A DNA stretch of 64,000 bases from Borreliella garinii (GCF_001922545.1 NZ_CP018744.1:434001-498000); one strand, 5' to 3'; shown: positions 1-11,303, counted from the stretch's first letter. The notes: generated by a model not told the origin, from the sequence alone. Program-made: numbers and translations.

Positions 1-2
1 GC

Positions 3-1997
3 CTGGCAATCATTGTAATCTCATCTATTTCACTGGGCAATCTAGTAGCTAAAATAGGGATTCCAAAAGTAATAGGGCAAATAACAGCAGGAATAATTCT
101 AAGTCCGAATGCCTTTGGGAAAATTCAAATACCTTTATTATTCCCATTAGGAATAACTCAAATTGGAGAAAATTATTTAATAGATGAAAAAATATTTGCA
201 ATCTCTACCATAGCTTCAATAATATTGCTTTTTACAGCGGGACTTGAAACTGACTTAAAATTGTTTATCAAATTTTTGCCACGCGGAGGAATTATTGGAA
301 TAACAGAAGTTATTGGCACCTTCACAAGTTTTGTACTAATGGCCAGCATAATTTTTAATGTCCCTCTAATAAGCCCAACCTCGCTTTTTATTGGAATAAT
401 TGGAACTCCAACATCAGCAGGAATCGCAGCAAGTATACTCTCCGCAAAGAAAAAAATGAGCACTTCAGAAGGAGTGACAATAATCTCAACTTCAATTATT
501 GACGATGTGCTTTCAATGCTTATGCTTACAAGCGTAATAACTATATCAAGATCTATATCAGATCTTGATATAGCAAGCTCTATCAAAACAATAATTCAAA
601 GCATAGTAATTTGGCTATGCTTAACTTTCTCTTTAATATATGTATCAGAAACACTCTCAAAACTGTTGAAAAAATTAAATAGTGTTACCTTAGCAACCGT
701 AATAACACTCTCTCTAGCCCTTACTATTGCAAGTATTTTCCAAAATCTAGGAATGTCTTTTGTTGTTGGCGCTTATGTGTTTGGACTTGCCATGTCAAAA
801 ACAGACATTGTATATGTAATTCAAGACAAACTAACAATCTTTGAAAGATTTTTTATCCCAATCTTTTTTACATCAATTGGACTTATGTCAGATATTAATG
901 AAATATTCTCAAAAGAAGTTCTTATTTTAGGATTAGCAATTAGCACAATAGCAATAATTACTAAAAGTATATTTTGCTTTATTCCAGCACTCTTTTTAGG
1001 ATTCAATAAACTTGGGGCCTTAAAAATTGCAACCGGGATGGTACCTAGAGGAGAAGTTTCACTTATTATGGCAAATGTAGCATTATCTTCGGGATTTATT
1101 AGCCAAAAAATATTTGGAATAATAATAATAATGGTATTTTTGCCAACAATCATTGTAACACCCATAATAAACTTTTTATTCAAAATAAATAAAAGCGGAC
1201 TTAAAAAAGAGCTCCCAATAGATCAAAATACACACATATGCGTGTATTTTGAATATGATAATTTAGCCAAAATTCTTGTATGGGACTTGAAAAATGAGTT
1301 AAGAAAAGAAGGATTTTTCACACAACAAATTAAAAATGACTCTTCACAATATATTAATGCAAGAAAAAATAATATATCCTTCTCAATAAAGCGAGAAGGC
1401 AGTCAAATCACATTCGAATGCCCAAACAAGCACTTAATTATAATACAAGATCTTTTTAGAGAAACAATCTTAAACTTAGAAAAAATAACCGAAGAAGTTA
1501 AAACAGTCTCTTTAAGAGCAAAAAAACTAGATTATTCAATAAATTATGATAAAATTCTTAGTAAGATCAACCTAAATAAAAGAATAAAAAAGGAAAACAT
1601 TATTTTAGAATTAAAAGCAAGCAATAAGGCTGATGTAATAAGAGAACTTCTAAGCGTAATAAACATTGAAATTGATAAAGAAAGAATATTTCAAGATTTA
1701 ATGGAAAGAGAAAAATTAATTACTACTGCACTAAAAGAAGGCTTTGCTATTCCTCATTTAAAAACAAATTTAATCTCAAAAATACATATTGCAATAGGAA
1801 TAAGCCATGAAGGGATTGATTTTAATGCTCTTGACAAAAATTTAAGCCATGTTTTTATATTAATATTATGCCCAGCAAAAGATTATGTTAGCTATCCCAG
1901 AATCTTGGCATCTGTTGTAGGCAAAGTTGATCTATACAAAAAAGAAATTTTAAATGCGAAAACAGACAAAGAAATTTATAATATAATAGTAGGCTAA
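3..1997 (+). CDS. CPA2 cation/proton antiporter with C-terminal PTS EIIA-like domain (5' partial)
   Basis: The reading frame is open from the first bases of the window, so the true start lies upstream; the first internal ATG at 225 is not the start. The first ~1,200 bases encode many hydrophobic segments with Na/H exchanger family features (for example FTAGLETDLK and the GTPTSAGIAAS segment), typical of CPA2 monovalent cation/proton antiporters in the inner membrane. A soluble linker follows, and the last ~150 residues look like a PTS EIIA domain of the fructose/mannitol type, with the candidate phospho-histidine in EGFAIPHLK (codon 1755-1757). This suggests, by inference, that ion exchange is tuned by PTS phosphorylation state. 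The stop is three bases before aspS, so the two are probably co-transcribed. Corresponds by order to BB0447. Confidence 0.88.
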   Translation: MAIIVISSISLGNLVAKIGIPKVIGQITAGIILSPNAFGKIQIPLLFPLGITQIGENYLIDEKIFAISTIASIILLFTAGLETDLKLFIKFLPRGGIIGITEVIGTFTSFVLMASIIFNVPLISPTSLFIGIIGTPTSAGIAASILSAKKKMSTSEGVTIISTSIIDDVLSMLMLTSVITISRSISDLDIASSIKTIIQSIVIWLCLTFSLIYVSETLSKLLKKLNSVTLATVITLSLALTIASIFQNLGMSFVVGAYVFGLAMSKTDIVYVIQDKLTIFERFFIPIFFTSIGLMSDINEIFSKEVLILGLAISTIAIITKSIFCFIPALFLGFNKLGALKIATGMVPRGEVSLIMANVALSSGFISQKIFGIIIIMVFLPTIIVTPIINFLFKINKSGLKKELPIDQNTHICVYFEYDNLAKILVWDLKNELRKEGFFTQQIKNDSSQYINARKNNISFSIKREGSQITFECPNKHLIIIQDLFRETILNLEKITEEVKTVSLRAKKLDYSINYDKILSKINLNKRIKKENIILELKASNKADVIRELLSVINIEIDKERIFQDLMEREKLITTALKEGFAIPHLKTNLISKIHIAIGISHEGIDFNALDKNLSHVFILILCPAKDYVSYPRILASVVGKVDLYKKEILNAKTDKEIYNIIVG

Positions 1998-3761
<1,764 letters not shown>

Positions 3762-4205
3762 ATTCATAAATATAGCTTATACTATATACTTTTAAAGTAT
3801 AAAAATCAGTTAAACCGTATTCCTTGGGATTTTACAATAACCTACTATTCTTTCAAAGAAAGAAAGCTCAAGTTTAATTTTTCACAAACAACAAACACTT
3901 CTAAAAGACATGAAGTCAATCCAGAGCAAAATGCTTTTTTGGAAATTTAGAAACAATCTTGATTGCCTCCTTATTTAATCATAAAAGACTCATAAACATA
4001 ATATTTAACAATCATTTATAAATTAATATTTTTATTTAAGTTTTGAAAAGAATAAGCAAAAATAATAAAAAAAGATGGCTAAATAAATAATAGGGAAATA
4101 CATCGAATAATCAATCATTTTATAATTAAATATATAAAGCATAATAGAATAATAAAAAAAGCCGCTCAAAAAGCAGCTTACAAATAAAAATTAGTGAATT
4201 TTTAT
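3762..4205. other. 444-bp non-coding gap between aspS and fba
   Basis: Very AT-rich and without a convincing gene. The aspS end of the gap holds a short inverted repeat (TATACTTTTAAAGTATA near 3784-3800), and a weak CTTTC...GAAAG repeat follows near 3850. Neither is a clear terminator. At the right end is the fba terminator hairpin. I see nothing else that I can name. Confidence 0.6.
4153..4179 (-). terminator. intrinsic terminator of fba
   Basis: Read on the minus strand, the arms AAGCTGCT and AGCGGCTT (one G-T pair) flank a five-base loop and are followed at once by a run of T (A-tract 4153-4160 on the plus strand). It lies about 27 bases beyond the fba stop. Confidence 0.75.
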
Positions 4206-5285
4206 TTAATTCCTATTAATATTATTAAGATTTTTACATGCAATCTTTACACGCTCTTTCATGGAAACTTCAGCTTCTCTTAACCAAACTCTTGGATCAT
4301 AAAATTTCTTATTGGGAATATCAATATCCTTACCATCTCCTAATTGACCTTGTAAACGACTTTCATTTTTTTTATAATAATTTAAAACACCCTCCCAGGC
4401 AGCCCACTGTGTATCTGTGTCAATATTCATCTTTACAACCCCATAAGAAAGTGCCTCATTAATCTCGTCAATTGTAGATCCAGACCCTCCATGAAAAACA
4501 TAAGAAACTGGCTTAGTAACATTTACTCCTGTTTTTGATATGACATAATCTTGACCATCTTTTAACACTTTTGGAGTAAGCTTAACATTTCCCGGTTTAT
4601 ATACTCCATGAACATTTCCAAAAGCTGCTGCAATCTGAAAATTTGGGCTAATCTTTAAAAGCTCTGAATATCCATAGTAAATATCTTCGGGAGTTGAAAA
4701 TAGTTCATGCAAAGCCCTATCCGAATTATCAACTCCATCCTCTTCTCCACCCGTAATCCCAAGCTCTATTTCTAAAAACATTTCAATTTTTGCCATTCTT
4801 TCTAAGAATTTTTTAGAAATTTCAATATTTTCTTTAATAGGTTCTTCCGACAAATCTAACATATGTGAAGAAAATAATGGCCTTTTGTGCTGACTATAGT
4901 ATTTCTCACCATACTCTAAAAGCCCCTCAACCCAAGGAAGCAAATTCTTAGCACAATGATCAGTATGAAGAACAACAGGAACTCCATAATGCTCTGCCAT
5001 CAAATGAACATGCATAGCACCAGAAATGGCTCCAACTATTGAAACTCCTTGCGGTTTTTCTATCTTCAATCCTTTCCCACAAATAAAAGCAGAACCACTA
5101 TTGGAGAATTGTATCATAATAGGAGAATTAATTTCTTTTGCTGCTTCTAAAACCGCATTAATAGAATTTGTTCCTATACAATTAATAGAAGGAATAGCAA
5201 ATCCTTCCTTTTTACATATTTCATATAAAGAATGCAGTTCTTTCCCATAAACTACACCAGGTTTAATCTTGTCTAAAACACCCAC
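4206..5285 (-). CDS. fba: class II fructose-bisphosphate aldolase
   Basis: Glycolytic enzyme cleaving fructose 1,6-bisphosphate into dihydroxyacetone phosphate and glyceraldehyde 3-phosphate; important because Borrelia lives on glycolysis. The 359-residue length fits the long (type A, E. coli FbaA-like) class II form. Zinc and catalytic segments are visible: VVLHTDHC (Asp109-His110), ELGITGGEEDG, GNVHGVYKPG and VFHGGSGST (phosphate binding). The start is GTG at 5283-5285, supported by an AAAGGAG ribosome binding site. It stands alone with its own terminator. Convergent with aspS. Corresponds to BB0445. Confidence 0.97.
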   Translation of the reverse strand: MGVLDKIKPGVVYGKELHSLYEICKKEGFAIPSINCIGTNSINAVLEAAKEINSPIMIQFSNSGSAFICGKGLKIEKPQGVSIVGAISGAMHVHLMAEHYGVPVVLHTDHCAKNLLPWVEGLLEYGEKYYSQHKRPLFSSHMLDLSEEPIKENIEISKKFLERMAKIEMFLEIELGITGGEEDGVDNSDRALHELFSTPEDIYYGYSELLKISPNFQIAAAFGNVHGVYKPGNVKLTPKVLKDGQDYVISKTGVNVTKPVSYVFHGGSGSTIDEINEALSYGVVKMNIDTDTQWAAWEGVLNYYKKNESRLQGQLGDGKDIDIPNKKFYDPRVWLREAEVSMKERVKIACKNLNNINRN

Positions 5286-5324
5286 TTATATCACTCCTTT
5301 CTATTTTATTTTTTCTTTTATCAA

Positions 5325-5375
5325 ATGCCTATAATAAATTATACACCTAAGAAATAGAATTGAATTTAAATCAAT
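5325..5375 (-). promoter_or_regulatory. fba: probable fba promoter
   Basis: On the minus strand a perfect TATAAT (plus strand ATTATA around 5338-5343) lies about 50 bases upstream of the GTG start. No good -35 hexamer is seen at 17 bp; TTGATT is too far upstream. An (AATT)n run lies just upstream and is probably only low-complexity sequence. Confidence 0.35.
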
Positions 5376-5449
5376 AAATTAATTAATTAATTAATTATTA
5401 AACTAAAAGTAAACATAAAATTTATTATGCTGTATAAAAAAGCTTAAAA

Positions 5450-6517
5450 TTAAACCTTCCCAGTAGACTCTAACATTTTATACCACTGTGAAAATTCTTT
5501 TATTCCTTCTTGAATAGAAATTTTAGCCTCATATCCCACATCATTTTTAAGCTTTACAATATCACAACAGCTTTCCACAACATCTGCTTTTTGCATGGGC
5601 ATATAATTTTTTAGAGCCTTTTTATCAAAATTAGCCTCAAGCTCTCTAATAAAATCTAACAATTTAGTTGCATGCCCAGTCCCTATATTATATATTCTGT
5701 AAGGAAAAGAAGATGTTGACGAATTTGGATTTTTAACGTCAAAATTACAATCACTCTTAGCTGGATTTTTTAACACTTTGTAAACGCCGTTTGCAATATC
5801 ACTTACATATGTAAAATCTCTAGCCATATTCCCATTGTTAAAAATATTAATGGGCTCACCATTTTTAATTCCATCTGAAAATAAATATAAAGCCATGTCA
5901 GGTCTTCCATATGTTCCATAAACTGTAAAAAATCTAAGCCCTGTTGTAGGAATATTAAAAGACGCACTATAAGCATGAGCTATCATCTCATTAGATTTTT
6001 TACTAGCTGCATATAAATTTAAAGGATGATCCGTAATAGAATCTTCACTAGATGGAATATTCTCATTTATACCATAAACCGATGAAGTTGAAGCATAAAC
6101 AAAATGCTTAATGTTTTCTTTATAAATCCTGCATACATCTAAAACATTAAAAAATCCAACAATATTTATTGAAACATAGCTATCAGGATTTTCAAGACTA
6201 TCTCTAATGCCTGCTTGAGCAGCTAAATGACAAACATGTGTAAACTTATACTCTTTAAAAAGTTTTAGTAGTTTATCCTTATTTAGGATATCAAGATAGG
6301 CAAAGGATAAATTATTATATTTTTCACTCTTAATAATCTTATGAATTTTGACATCTTTGGGACAAAAACCTAAAGCCTCTAATCTTTCATTTTTAAATTT
6401 GAGTTCATAATAATCATTTAATATGTCTATACCTAAAACTTCATGCCCTTCTTCTACAAGCTTTCTAGCTACATGAAATCCAATAAACCCTGCAATTCCA
6501 GTTAAAAAAATTTTCAT
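5450..6517 (-). CDS. NAD-dependent nucleotide-sugar epimerase (UDP-glucuronate/GalE-like)
   Basis: Short-chain dehydrogenase/reductase family enzyme of the extended epimerase type, acting on a UDP-sugar in the cytoplasm. The N-terminal NAD-binding motif TGIAGFIG (residues 6-13) is intact. The active site is visible as STSSVYG (143-149) with Tyr169 and Lys173 (YAASK). The segment NDYYELKFKNERLEALG after the first Rossmann turn is typical of UDP-glucuronate 4-epimerases (CapI/WbpP group). At 355 residues it has the family length. Whether the true substrate is UDP-glucuronate, UDP-glucose or UDP-GlcNAc cannot be read from sequence. Borrelia lacks LPS; its glycolipids contain galactose, so a UDP-galactose role is possible. 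Corresponds to BB0444. Confidence 0.9.
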   Translation of the reverse strand: MKIFLTGIAGFIGFHVARKLVEEGHEVLGIDILNDYYELKFKNERLEALGFCPKDVKIHKIIKSEKYNNLSFAYLDILNKDKLLKLFKEYKFTHVCHLAAQAGIRDSLENPDSYVSINIVGFFNVLDVCRIYKENIKHFVYASTSSVYGINENIPSSEDSITDHPLNLYAASKKSNEMIAHAYSASFNIPTTGLRFFTVYGTYGRPDMALYLFSDGIKNGEPINIFNNGNMARDFTYVSDIANGVYKVLKNPAKSDCNFDVKNPNSSTSSFPYRIYNIGTGHATKLLDFIRELEANFDKKALKNYMPMQKADVVESCCDIVKLKNDVGYEAKISIQEGIKEFSQWYKMLESTGKV

Positions 6518-6562
6518 ATTATCATTCCCCTTTAAAATTCAATACAAATTGACACCATCAAT

Positions 6563-7291
6563 TTATTTTTTAAAACCAAGATCTCTTTTTTGATAACTGC
6601 GAGAATTATTGCTACTAAACCTATTATTTCTGACATAAGAAACTCTTATTCTTTTTATATTTCCATCACCCTCGCTTTCAGTTTTTATATCACTATAACG
6701 ATTTAAAGTTGTATGAATAATTCTTCTTTCAAAAGGATTCATTGAAGGCAATAAAATAGAACGCCTGGTTCTTTTAACTTTATGAAAAGAATTTATTGCT
6801 AAATTAATAAACCTAGATTTAAATCGTTCTCTATAGTCTCCAATATCCAATACAACTCTATTAAAGGAACCATTTTCACCAATAAGCTTAGAAGTATAAA
6901 CATTTGTCAAAAGCTGCAAAGAATCTAAATTTTTACCCTCTCGTCCAATTAAAATATTTGGACTATCTGTCTCAATAGAAATCTTAATATGCCCTCCTTC
7001 TTTGGGCTCTATTGTCAAATTTACAGAATATCCCATTTTAATTAGCATTTCTTTTACAAATTCTAAAATTTTATCACAAATTTCATCCCCAATTTTAATT
7101 TCAAAACCACCTTTTTTAACTTCCTTTACATGAGGAGAAACTCTTATTTTAATCATTTCTTTCTTAAATAAAAATCCAACCCTTTCTTTATCTAAAATTT
7201 CTACATCAAACTCACCTTCTTTTAATTCAAGATCTCTCATTGCTTTCTTTATTGCTTCTTGTTCGGTTTTTCCGTAAAATTCATAGCTCAT
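6563..7291 (-). CDS. jag: Jag/KhpB family RNA-binding protein
   Basis: RNA-binding protein usually encoded with yidC and rnpA. The 242 residues show a Jag-N domain (about 1-50, MSYEFYGKTEQEAIKKAM), a KH-like domain around residues 75-150 (SPNILIGREGKNLDSLQLL) and an R3H domain from about 155 to 225 (FKSRFINLA, NPFERRIIHTTL), then a short basic tail rich in Arg, Asn and Ser. In other bacteria KhpB works with KhpA as a global RNA chaperone; that role here is inferred. It lies 12 bases downstream of yidC, clearly in the same operon. Confidence 0.95.
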   Translation of the reverse strand: MSYEFYGKTEQEAIKKAMRDLELKEGEFDVEILDKERVGFLFKKEMIKIRVSPHVKEVKKGGFEIKIGDEICDKILEFVKEMLIKMGYSVNLTIEPKEGGHIKISIETDSPNILIGREGKNLDSLQLLTNVYTSKLIGENGSFNRVVLDIGDYRERFKSRFINLAINSFHKVKRTRRSILLPSMNPFERRIIHTTLNRYSDIKTESEGDGNIKRIRVSYVRNNRFSSNNSRSYQKRDLGFKK

Positions 7292-7303
7292 ATTATTCCC
7301 CCT

Positions 7304-8938
7304 TTAAGACAAATGCATCTTTATATAGTATTGCTGCAAAATAGTAAAAATATTTGTTGTAATCCAATATATCAAAAGCCCTGACGGCATATTGTAAAGT
7401 ATGAAAAAAAACATAATAGGCATTCCAAAATATAAAAACTTCTGTTGTGCTCCAAGATTTTTTAAATCAAGATTAGAACTAACAATTGTAGATCCCAATT
7501 GAGTAAACATCATAATAAAAGGTAAAATTCTAATATCAGTCCAAGAAACAAAATAAAGCTTATATCCAAAATGATATACACTGTCACCAATAGACAAATC
7601 GTCAATCCATCCTGGAATAAAACTAGCTCCTCTTAATAAAAATAAGTTATTTACAAGTGAATAAAGAGCAAAAAATATAGGAAGCTGCAAAATTACAGGA
7701 AAACACCCTCCAAGAGGATTAACCCCTTCTTCTTTATAAAGTCTTCCCATCTCTTCATTCAACTTCTTGGGATCATGCTTAAACTTTACTTGAAGTTCTT
7801 TCATTTTAGGTTGAAGTTTGGAAAGCTCAGCAGTAGCTCTAAATCCCTTAAATGTCAAAGGAAATATAAGTATTCTAACAACAATTGTCAAAAAAATAAT
7901 TGAAAGCCCCCAATTAGGTATAACACCATAAAAAACTTGCATTACCATTTGCATAGGAACTTGAATTAAATACCACAAACTCTTTTCTACTGACATTCCA
8001 AAGGCAATATCAGATAAACCGAAGGTATTGTCACCACTCTTGTCAAAAATGTCTAGATATCTATTGTCCTTAGGTCCAGCATAAATAAAAAACTCATCAC
8101 TAATGTTTTTTTTATTTCCAACATTATTGACAATAAATGATTTAAGAATTCCTCTTTCCTTCTTAAACTCAACCTCCATATTTTCTCTAGAAACCAACAC
8201 CTCAAAATACTTAGTACTAGAACCAATCCATCTGGGATTGTGAATACTTAGGCCATCTTTACCATATTTAAGCTTATTGTCATAATAAATTATTTGAGAT
8301 AAATAATTATTGTATTGTAGCTTAGCTTTATCACTCAATCTCTCAATCTCAGAACTAAAAACAATTTTATAAGAATCAATATCAAATAAGTTATAATCAT
8401 CAAGACTATTTACAATAACTGTAAATTTCATTAAGTATTCATTTTTTTCCGAAAATGTATACTTCTTTACATACTCATAAGTTTTGCCATGATTTTTAAA
8501 ATAAGCCTTGAATTCGTGATTAAAATCATCTATTTTTTTATACAAAAATAAATCCTCTACTAAATAGTCTAAACTAACATCGAAAAAAGTTTCATTTTGA
8601 TAATTAACATTAATCAAATCTGTAGGATCTTTTTCCAAATTTAAATGATTTTTAAGCTTTAATGAAACCAAATTTCCTCTAAATGTCGAAAAAGTAGCAA
8701 AATATATTTCTGTTTCTACAACAATATTTTGAGATTTATTAATCAAATCGAAGCTATTGCTTTTACTTAAAAATATTTCATTATCATCAAAACTTTTATT
8801 TAAATCAAACTGCACTTCCTTGTCAGAAGAATTAAAGCTTAACATGCTGGAAGAAAAAATATCATTAATAAGCATAAAAAGACCTATTAAAAATAAAGAC
8901 AAATAAACCGTTCTTAGAATTCTTTTACTTTGATTCAC
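7304..8938 (-). CDS. yidC: membrane protein insertase YidC
   Basis: Inner-membrane insertase/foldase for integral membrane proteins, acting alone or with SecYEG. The 544 residues match the Gram-negative type: N-terminal signal-anchor helix (about 10-30), a large periplasmic domain (about 50-320) and a C-terminal five-helix Oxa1/60KD core. The core contains the conserved [16 protein letters not shown] segment and the cytoplasmic [19 protein letters not shown] loop. Order rpmH-rnpA-yidC-jag is the classic origin-proximal cluster, although the small yidD gene usually between rnpA and yidC is absent (10-base gap). Confidence 0.97.
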   Translation of the reverse strand: MNQSKRILRTVYLSLFLIGLFMLINDIFSSSMLSFNSSDKEVQFDLNKSFDDNEIFLSKSNSFDLINKSQNIVVETEIYFATFSTFRGNLVSLKLKNHLNLEKDPTDLINVNYQNETFFDVSLDYLVEDLFLYKKIDDFNHEFKAYFKNHGKTYEYVKKYTFSEKNEYLMKFTVIVNSLDDYNLFDIDSYKIVFSSEIERLSDKAKLQYNNYLSQIIYYDNKLKYGKDGLSIHNPRWIGSSTKYFEVLVSRENMEVEFKKERGILKSFIVNNVGNKKNISDEFFIYAGPKDNRYLDIFDKSGDNTFGLSDIAFGMSVEKSLWYLIQVPMQMVMQVFYGVIPNWGLSIIFLTIVVRILIFPLTFKGFRATAELSKLQPKMKELQVKFKHDPKKLNEEMGRLYKEEGVNPLGGCFPVILQLPIFFALYSLVNNLFLLRGASFIPGWIDDLSIGDSVYHFGYKLYFVSWTDIRILPFIMMFTQLGSTIVSSNLDLKNLGAQQKFLYFGMPIMFFFILYNMPSGLLIYWITTNIFTILQQYYIKMHLS

Positions 8939-8948
8939 TCATACCCCT

Positions 8949-9284
8949 TCACACCATTAAAACTAAATTTTTTATAAGAGATTCAATACTAAAATACGTC
9001 AAATTCAACCTGTTATAAGAAACTACAAAAATAATATCTACAGCTCTACCTTCTAATAATACTAATCTTTTCCTAAAAGCTTCTTTAAAAAGCCTCCTAA
9101 CACGATTCCTTTTAACAGACCCCCTAAAACCTTTAGAAAAGGTAACAAGAAGTCTAGAATAAATCAAATTATTTGATTTAAAGAACATTTTAAGATTAAG
9201 ATTACTAAATCTAATCAGATTGCCTTCTTTGAAAATTTTTTGAATTTCTATTTTTGATTTTAGACTAATATTTCTTTTTTTCAT
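8949..9284 (-). CDS. rnpA: ribonuclease P protein component
   Basis: Protein subunit of RNase P, which removes tRNA 5' leaders together with the RNA subunit (not found in this window). At 111 residues it has normal size. The conserved RNR-type basic helix is seen as [19 protein letters not shown] (about residues 51-69), preceded by an [10 protein letters not shown] strand. Its ATG lies inside the end of rpmH: the two genes overlap by 20 bases in different frames, consistent with tight co-expression. Confidence 0.96.
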   Translation of the reverse strand: MKKRNISLKSKIEIQKIFKEGNLIRFSNLNLKMFFKSNNLIYSRLLVTFSKGFRGSVKRNRVRRLFKEAFRKRLVLLEGRAVDIIFVVSYNRLNLTYFSIESLIKNLVLMV

Positions 9285-9420
9285 CAGAAACGGTTAATTT
9301 TATTCTTCCTTTTGCCCTTCGTCTTGCAAGAATAAGTCTTCCACCTTTAGTCTTCATTCTAGCTCTAAACCCAAATTTTCTATTTCTTTTAACACGACTA
9401 GGCTGATAAGTTCTTTTCAA
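9265..9420 (-). CDS. rpmH: 50S ribosomal protein L34
   Basis: Small ribosomal protein of 51 residues beginning [18 protein letters not shown] and containing [19 protein letters not shown], which is diagnostic of L34. The start is TTG (9418-9420), supported by a strong GGAGGAG ribosome binding site at about 9424-9432. The 3' end overlaps the start of rnpA by 20 bases. The gene heads the rpmH-rnpA-yidC-jag operon leading away from the origin. Confidence 0.97.
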   Translation of the reverse strand: MKRTYQPSRVKRNRKFGFRARMKTKGGRLILARRRAKGRIKLTVSDEKKKY

Positions 9421-9511
9421 AACGCTCCTCCATTAAAAATAATTTCTCGCTACTAAGCTGCAAATTGAACACTACAATGGTATAGTATATAAATGCGATT
9501 GTCAATAAGGA

Positions 9512-9811
9512 TCACTTTACTAAAACTTTTATATCTATTATTGCAATCCCCGTTAATTCTTTTATTTCCCTTATTATCTTTGATTTATTAATTGATATGC
9601 TATACAAAAGACTTGAATTACTTACTTCAAGGAAAAGAACCTGCTCATTTTTAAAATCTAAAAATTTTACATCATCTGATAAAGTCTTAAAGATCTGATT
9701 CCATTTGTCAGCAATCAATAATTTTGAACTTATTTTTTTATTAATAAGCAAATTAGATTCTAAATAATCTTTAAGAACATTACCTATTTTTTTAAAAGCA
9801 GAATCATTCAT
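9512..9811 (-). CDS. DUF721 protein, candidate DciA-type helicase loader
   Basis: Protein of 99 residues with the pattern of the DUF721/DciA family: an N-terminal helix (MNDSAFKKIGNVLKDYLES), a central tryptophan (Trp37) in ADKWNQIFKTLSDDV, a short beta region with LFLEVSNSSLLYSISINK, and a C-terminal TGIAIIDIKVLV strand. DciA proteins recruit or load the replicative helicase DnaB in bacteria lacking DnaC/DnaI, and the gene is often near dnaA-dnaN. Its place beside dnaN supports that role, but the family match is by eye and the function is inferred. It is transcribed with dnaN (91-base gap). Corresponds to BB0439. Confidence 0.7.
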   Translation of the reverse strand: MNDSAFKKIGNVLKDYLESNLLINKKISSKLLIADKWNQIFKTLSDDVKFLDFKNEQVLFLEVSNSSLLYSISINKSKIIREIKELTGIAIIDIKVLVK

Positions 9812-9902
9812 AACATTTTTTTATACCACAATGTAAAAAACAATATAAAATAAACTTTAGAAAAGCTTGTTTTAATATTTAAAATCACATTAATAATTCA
9901 CT

Positions 9903-11063
9903 TTAACCTAAAGACATCGGCATTATCAAGTGTGTAAAATTAAAGTTTTCAGGTTCACTCAATTTCAATACATTCCCCGAATTAAATTGTATTTCTATCT
10001 TCGAAGTTTCAAAAACACTAATAGCTTCAATAAAATATGAAATATTAATTGCCATAACTTCATCTGATCCTTTATAAAGATAGTTCGGATTTTTAATGAA
10101 AAATTCACCTTTTCTTCCAGTAATTAAATCTTCTCCAAGAAGTTTTAATTGAAGCTCAGAAAAAGTTAAAATCAACTTTTTTGACTTATCAACATATAAA
10201 TTAACTCTTGCGAGTCTATCTTTTAAAATGCTTAGCGAAACCAAAGACTTATTTTCTTGTTCTTTAGGTATAATGCTCTCGTAATCAGGATAATTGCCAC
10301 TAATCAAACTGCAGGCTATTTTATAATTATCAAATTCAACATAAAATTTTTTATCCGAAGACTTTATTTTAACCATACCTTCTCCTGACATAAGGTGTTT
10401 TAAAAAATTAAATATTTTTACAGGAACTATAAAATTAACATCTTCTTCAACTATGACTTCTGTTTTGCAAATAGACATTCTGTGGCCATTAGTAGAAACG
10501 AGCAATAATTTGGAATCTTCACCTTTTGTAAAAAATACACCATTTAATACATTTTTGGATTCATCAAGATGTGCTGAAAAAGCTATTCTATTTATTATTT
10601 TTTTTAAAGATTTTTGTTTTAATTCAATTTCAAAAGTGTAATCTTCATTGACCATATCATAATTGTAATTTTCTATTTCTTCGTATGAAAAGGTAGGTTC
10701 TTTTAAGTGATCCTCACATTTTTCTTCTTTTTCATCTTGTGATTCTCCCATGATTTCCAATTTGCTGTTATTCTCATTAAAAACTATTTTAATTTTCTTG
10801 TAAAAACTGAATGCTTTTACTGCGTCATAAAAATTTGAGGCATTAATTAATACCTTAAAATCTGTTTCTGAAATAATTGATATTGTGCTTTCAAAAAATA
10901 TGTTTCTGTCTGTTGATTTAATTATGAGATTAGATCTCTTTATTTCAATTAACAATGCGCTCCAAATGTCATTCATATTTCTGTTTAATATTATTCCTTT
11001 TGCTTTTTCTATTTCACTTGTAATTTGATTTGTTTCGCAAATAAAAAATGTGTTATTTAGCAT
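9903..11063 (-). CDS. dnaN: DNA polymerase III beta subunit (sliding clamp)
   Basis: Ring-shaped processivity clamp for DNA polymerase III. The 386 residues fit the three-domain clamp. Recognisable parts are LKKIINRIAFSAHLDESKNVLNGVFF at the start of domain 2, ATNGHR-like STNGHRMSICK, and the ISGNYPDYESIIP segment. The C-terminus FNFTHLIMPMSL resembles the usual YVIMPMRL end. An acidic insert near residues 115-130 (QDEKEEKCEDHLKEP) is longer than in most homologues. ATG is preceded by an AGGGGG ribosome binding site. RecF does not follow dnaN here, unlike in many bacteria. Confidence 0.97.
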   Translation of the reverse strand: MLNNTFFICETNQITSEIEKAKGIILNRNMNDIWSALLIEIKRSNLIIKSTDRNIFFESTISIISETDFKVLINASNFYDAVKAFSFYKKIKIVFNENNSKLEIMGESQDEKEEKCEDHLKEPTFSYEEIENYNYDMVNEDYTFEIELKQKSLKKIINRIAFSAHLDESKNVLNGVFFTKGEDSKLLLVSTNGHRMSICKTEVIVEEDVNFIVPVKIFNFLKHLMSGEGMVKIKSSDKKFYVEFDNYKIACSLISGNYPDYESIIPKEQENKSLVSLSILKDRLARVNLYVDKSKKLILTFSELQLKLLGEDLITGRKGEFFIKNPNYLYKGSDEVMAINISYFIEAISVFETSKIEIQFNSGNVLKLSEPENFNFTHLIMPMSLG

Positions 11064-11303
11064 AATACCCCCTCATATATTTTATTACATTTTATCTTTG
11101 TAAGTTTTTATTGTTTTTTATTTTTAGTTTTTTTAGATATATATAATAGTAATAGTAGTAAGTTTCTGTTTGATTGTTTAATTGTATTTAATGTTGTATA
11201 GCATAAAGAAATATATTGTTGAATTATGGTTTGTTTTTTGTTGTGTTTTTGATAAATTATTTGTTTTAACTGTTTAAAAGAATGTTTGATTTTTCAATTA
11301 GGC
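11064..11303. other. oriC: probable chromosomal replication origin (dnaN-dnaA gap)
   Basis: A 240-bp AT-rich, gene-free interval between dnaN and dnaA. By hand count, the plus strand from 11101 to 11280 has about 28 G against 3 C, whereas the strand left of dnaN is C-biased, so base skew turns over here. The plus strand contains six consecutive TA(A/G) triplets (11144-11161) beside an alternating TA stretch, matching the DnaA-trio unwinding motif. No consensus DnaA box (TTATCCACA) is present. The origin of the B. burgdorferi chromosome is experimentally placed at the chromosome centre in the dnaA region, which agrees. Confidence 0.7.

Noticed and set aside
5378-5397. (AATT)n short tandem repeat upstream of fba
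   Set aside because: Low-complexity AT sequence is common here; no evidence of phase variation or binding function.
11064-11303. Standard DnaA boxes in the dnaN-dnaA gap
   Set aside because: No TTATCCACA or its complement within one obvious mismatch was found; only loose matches such as TTATCTTTG.
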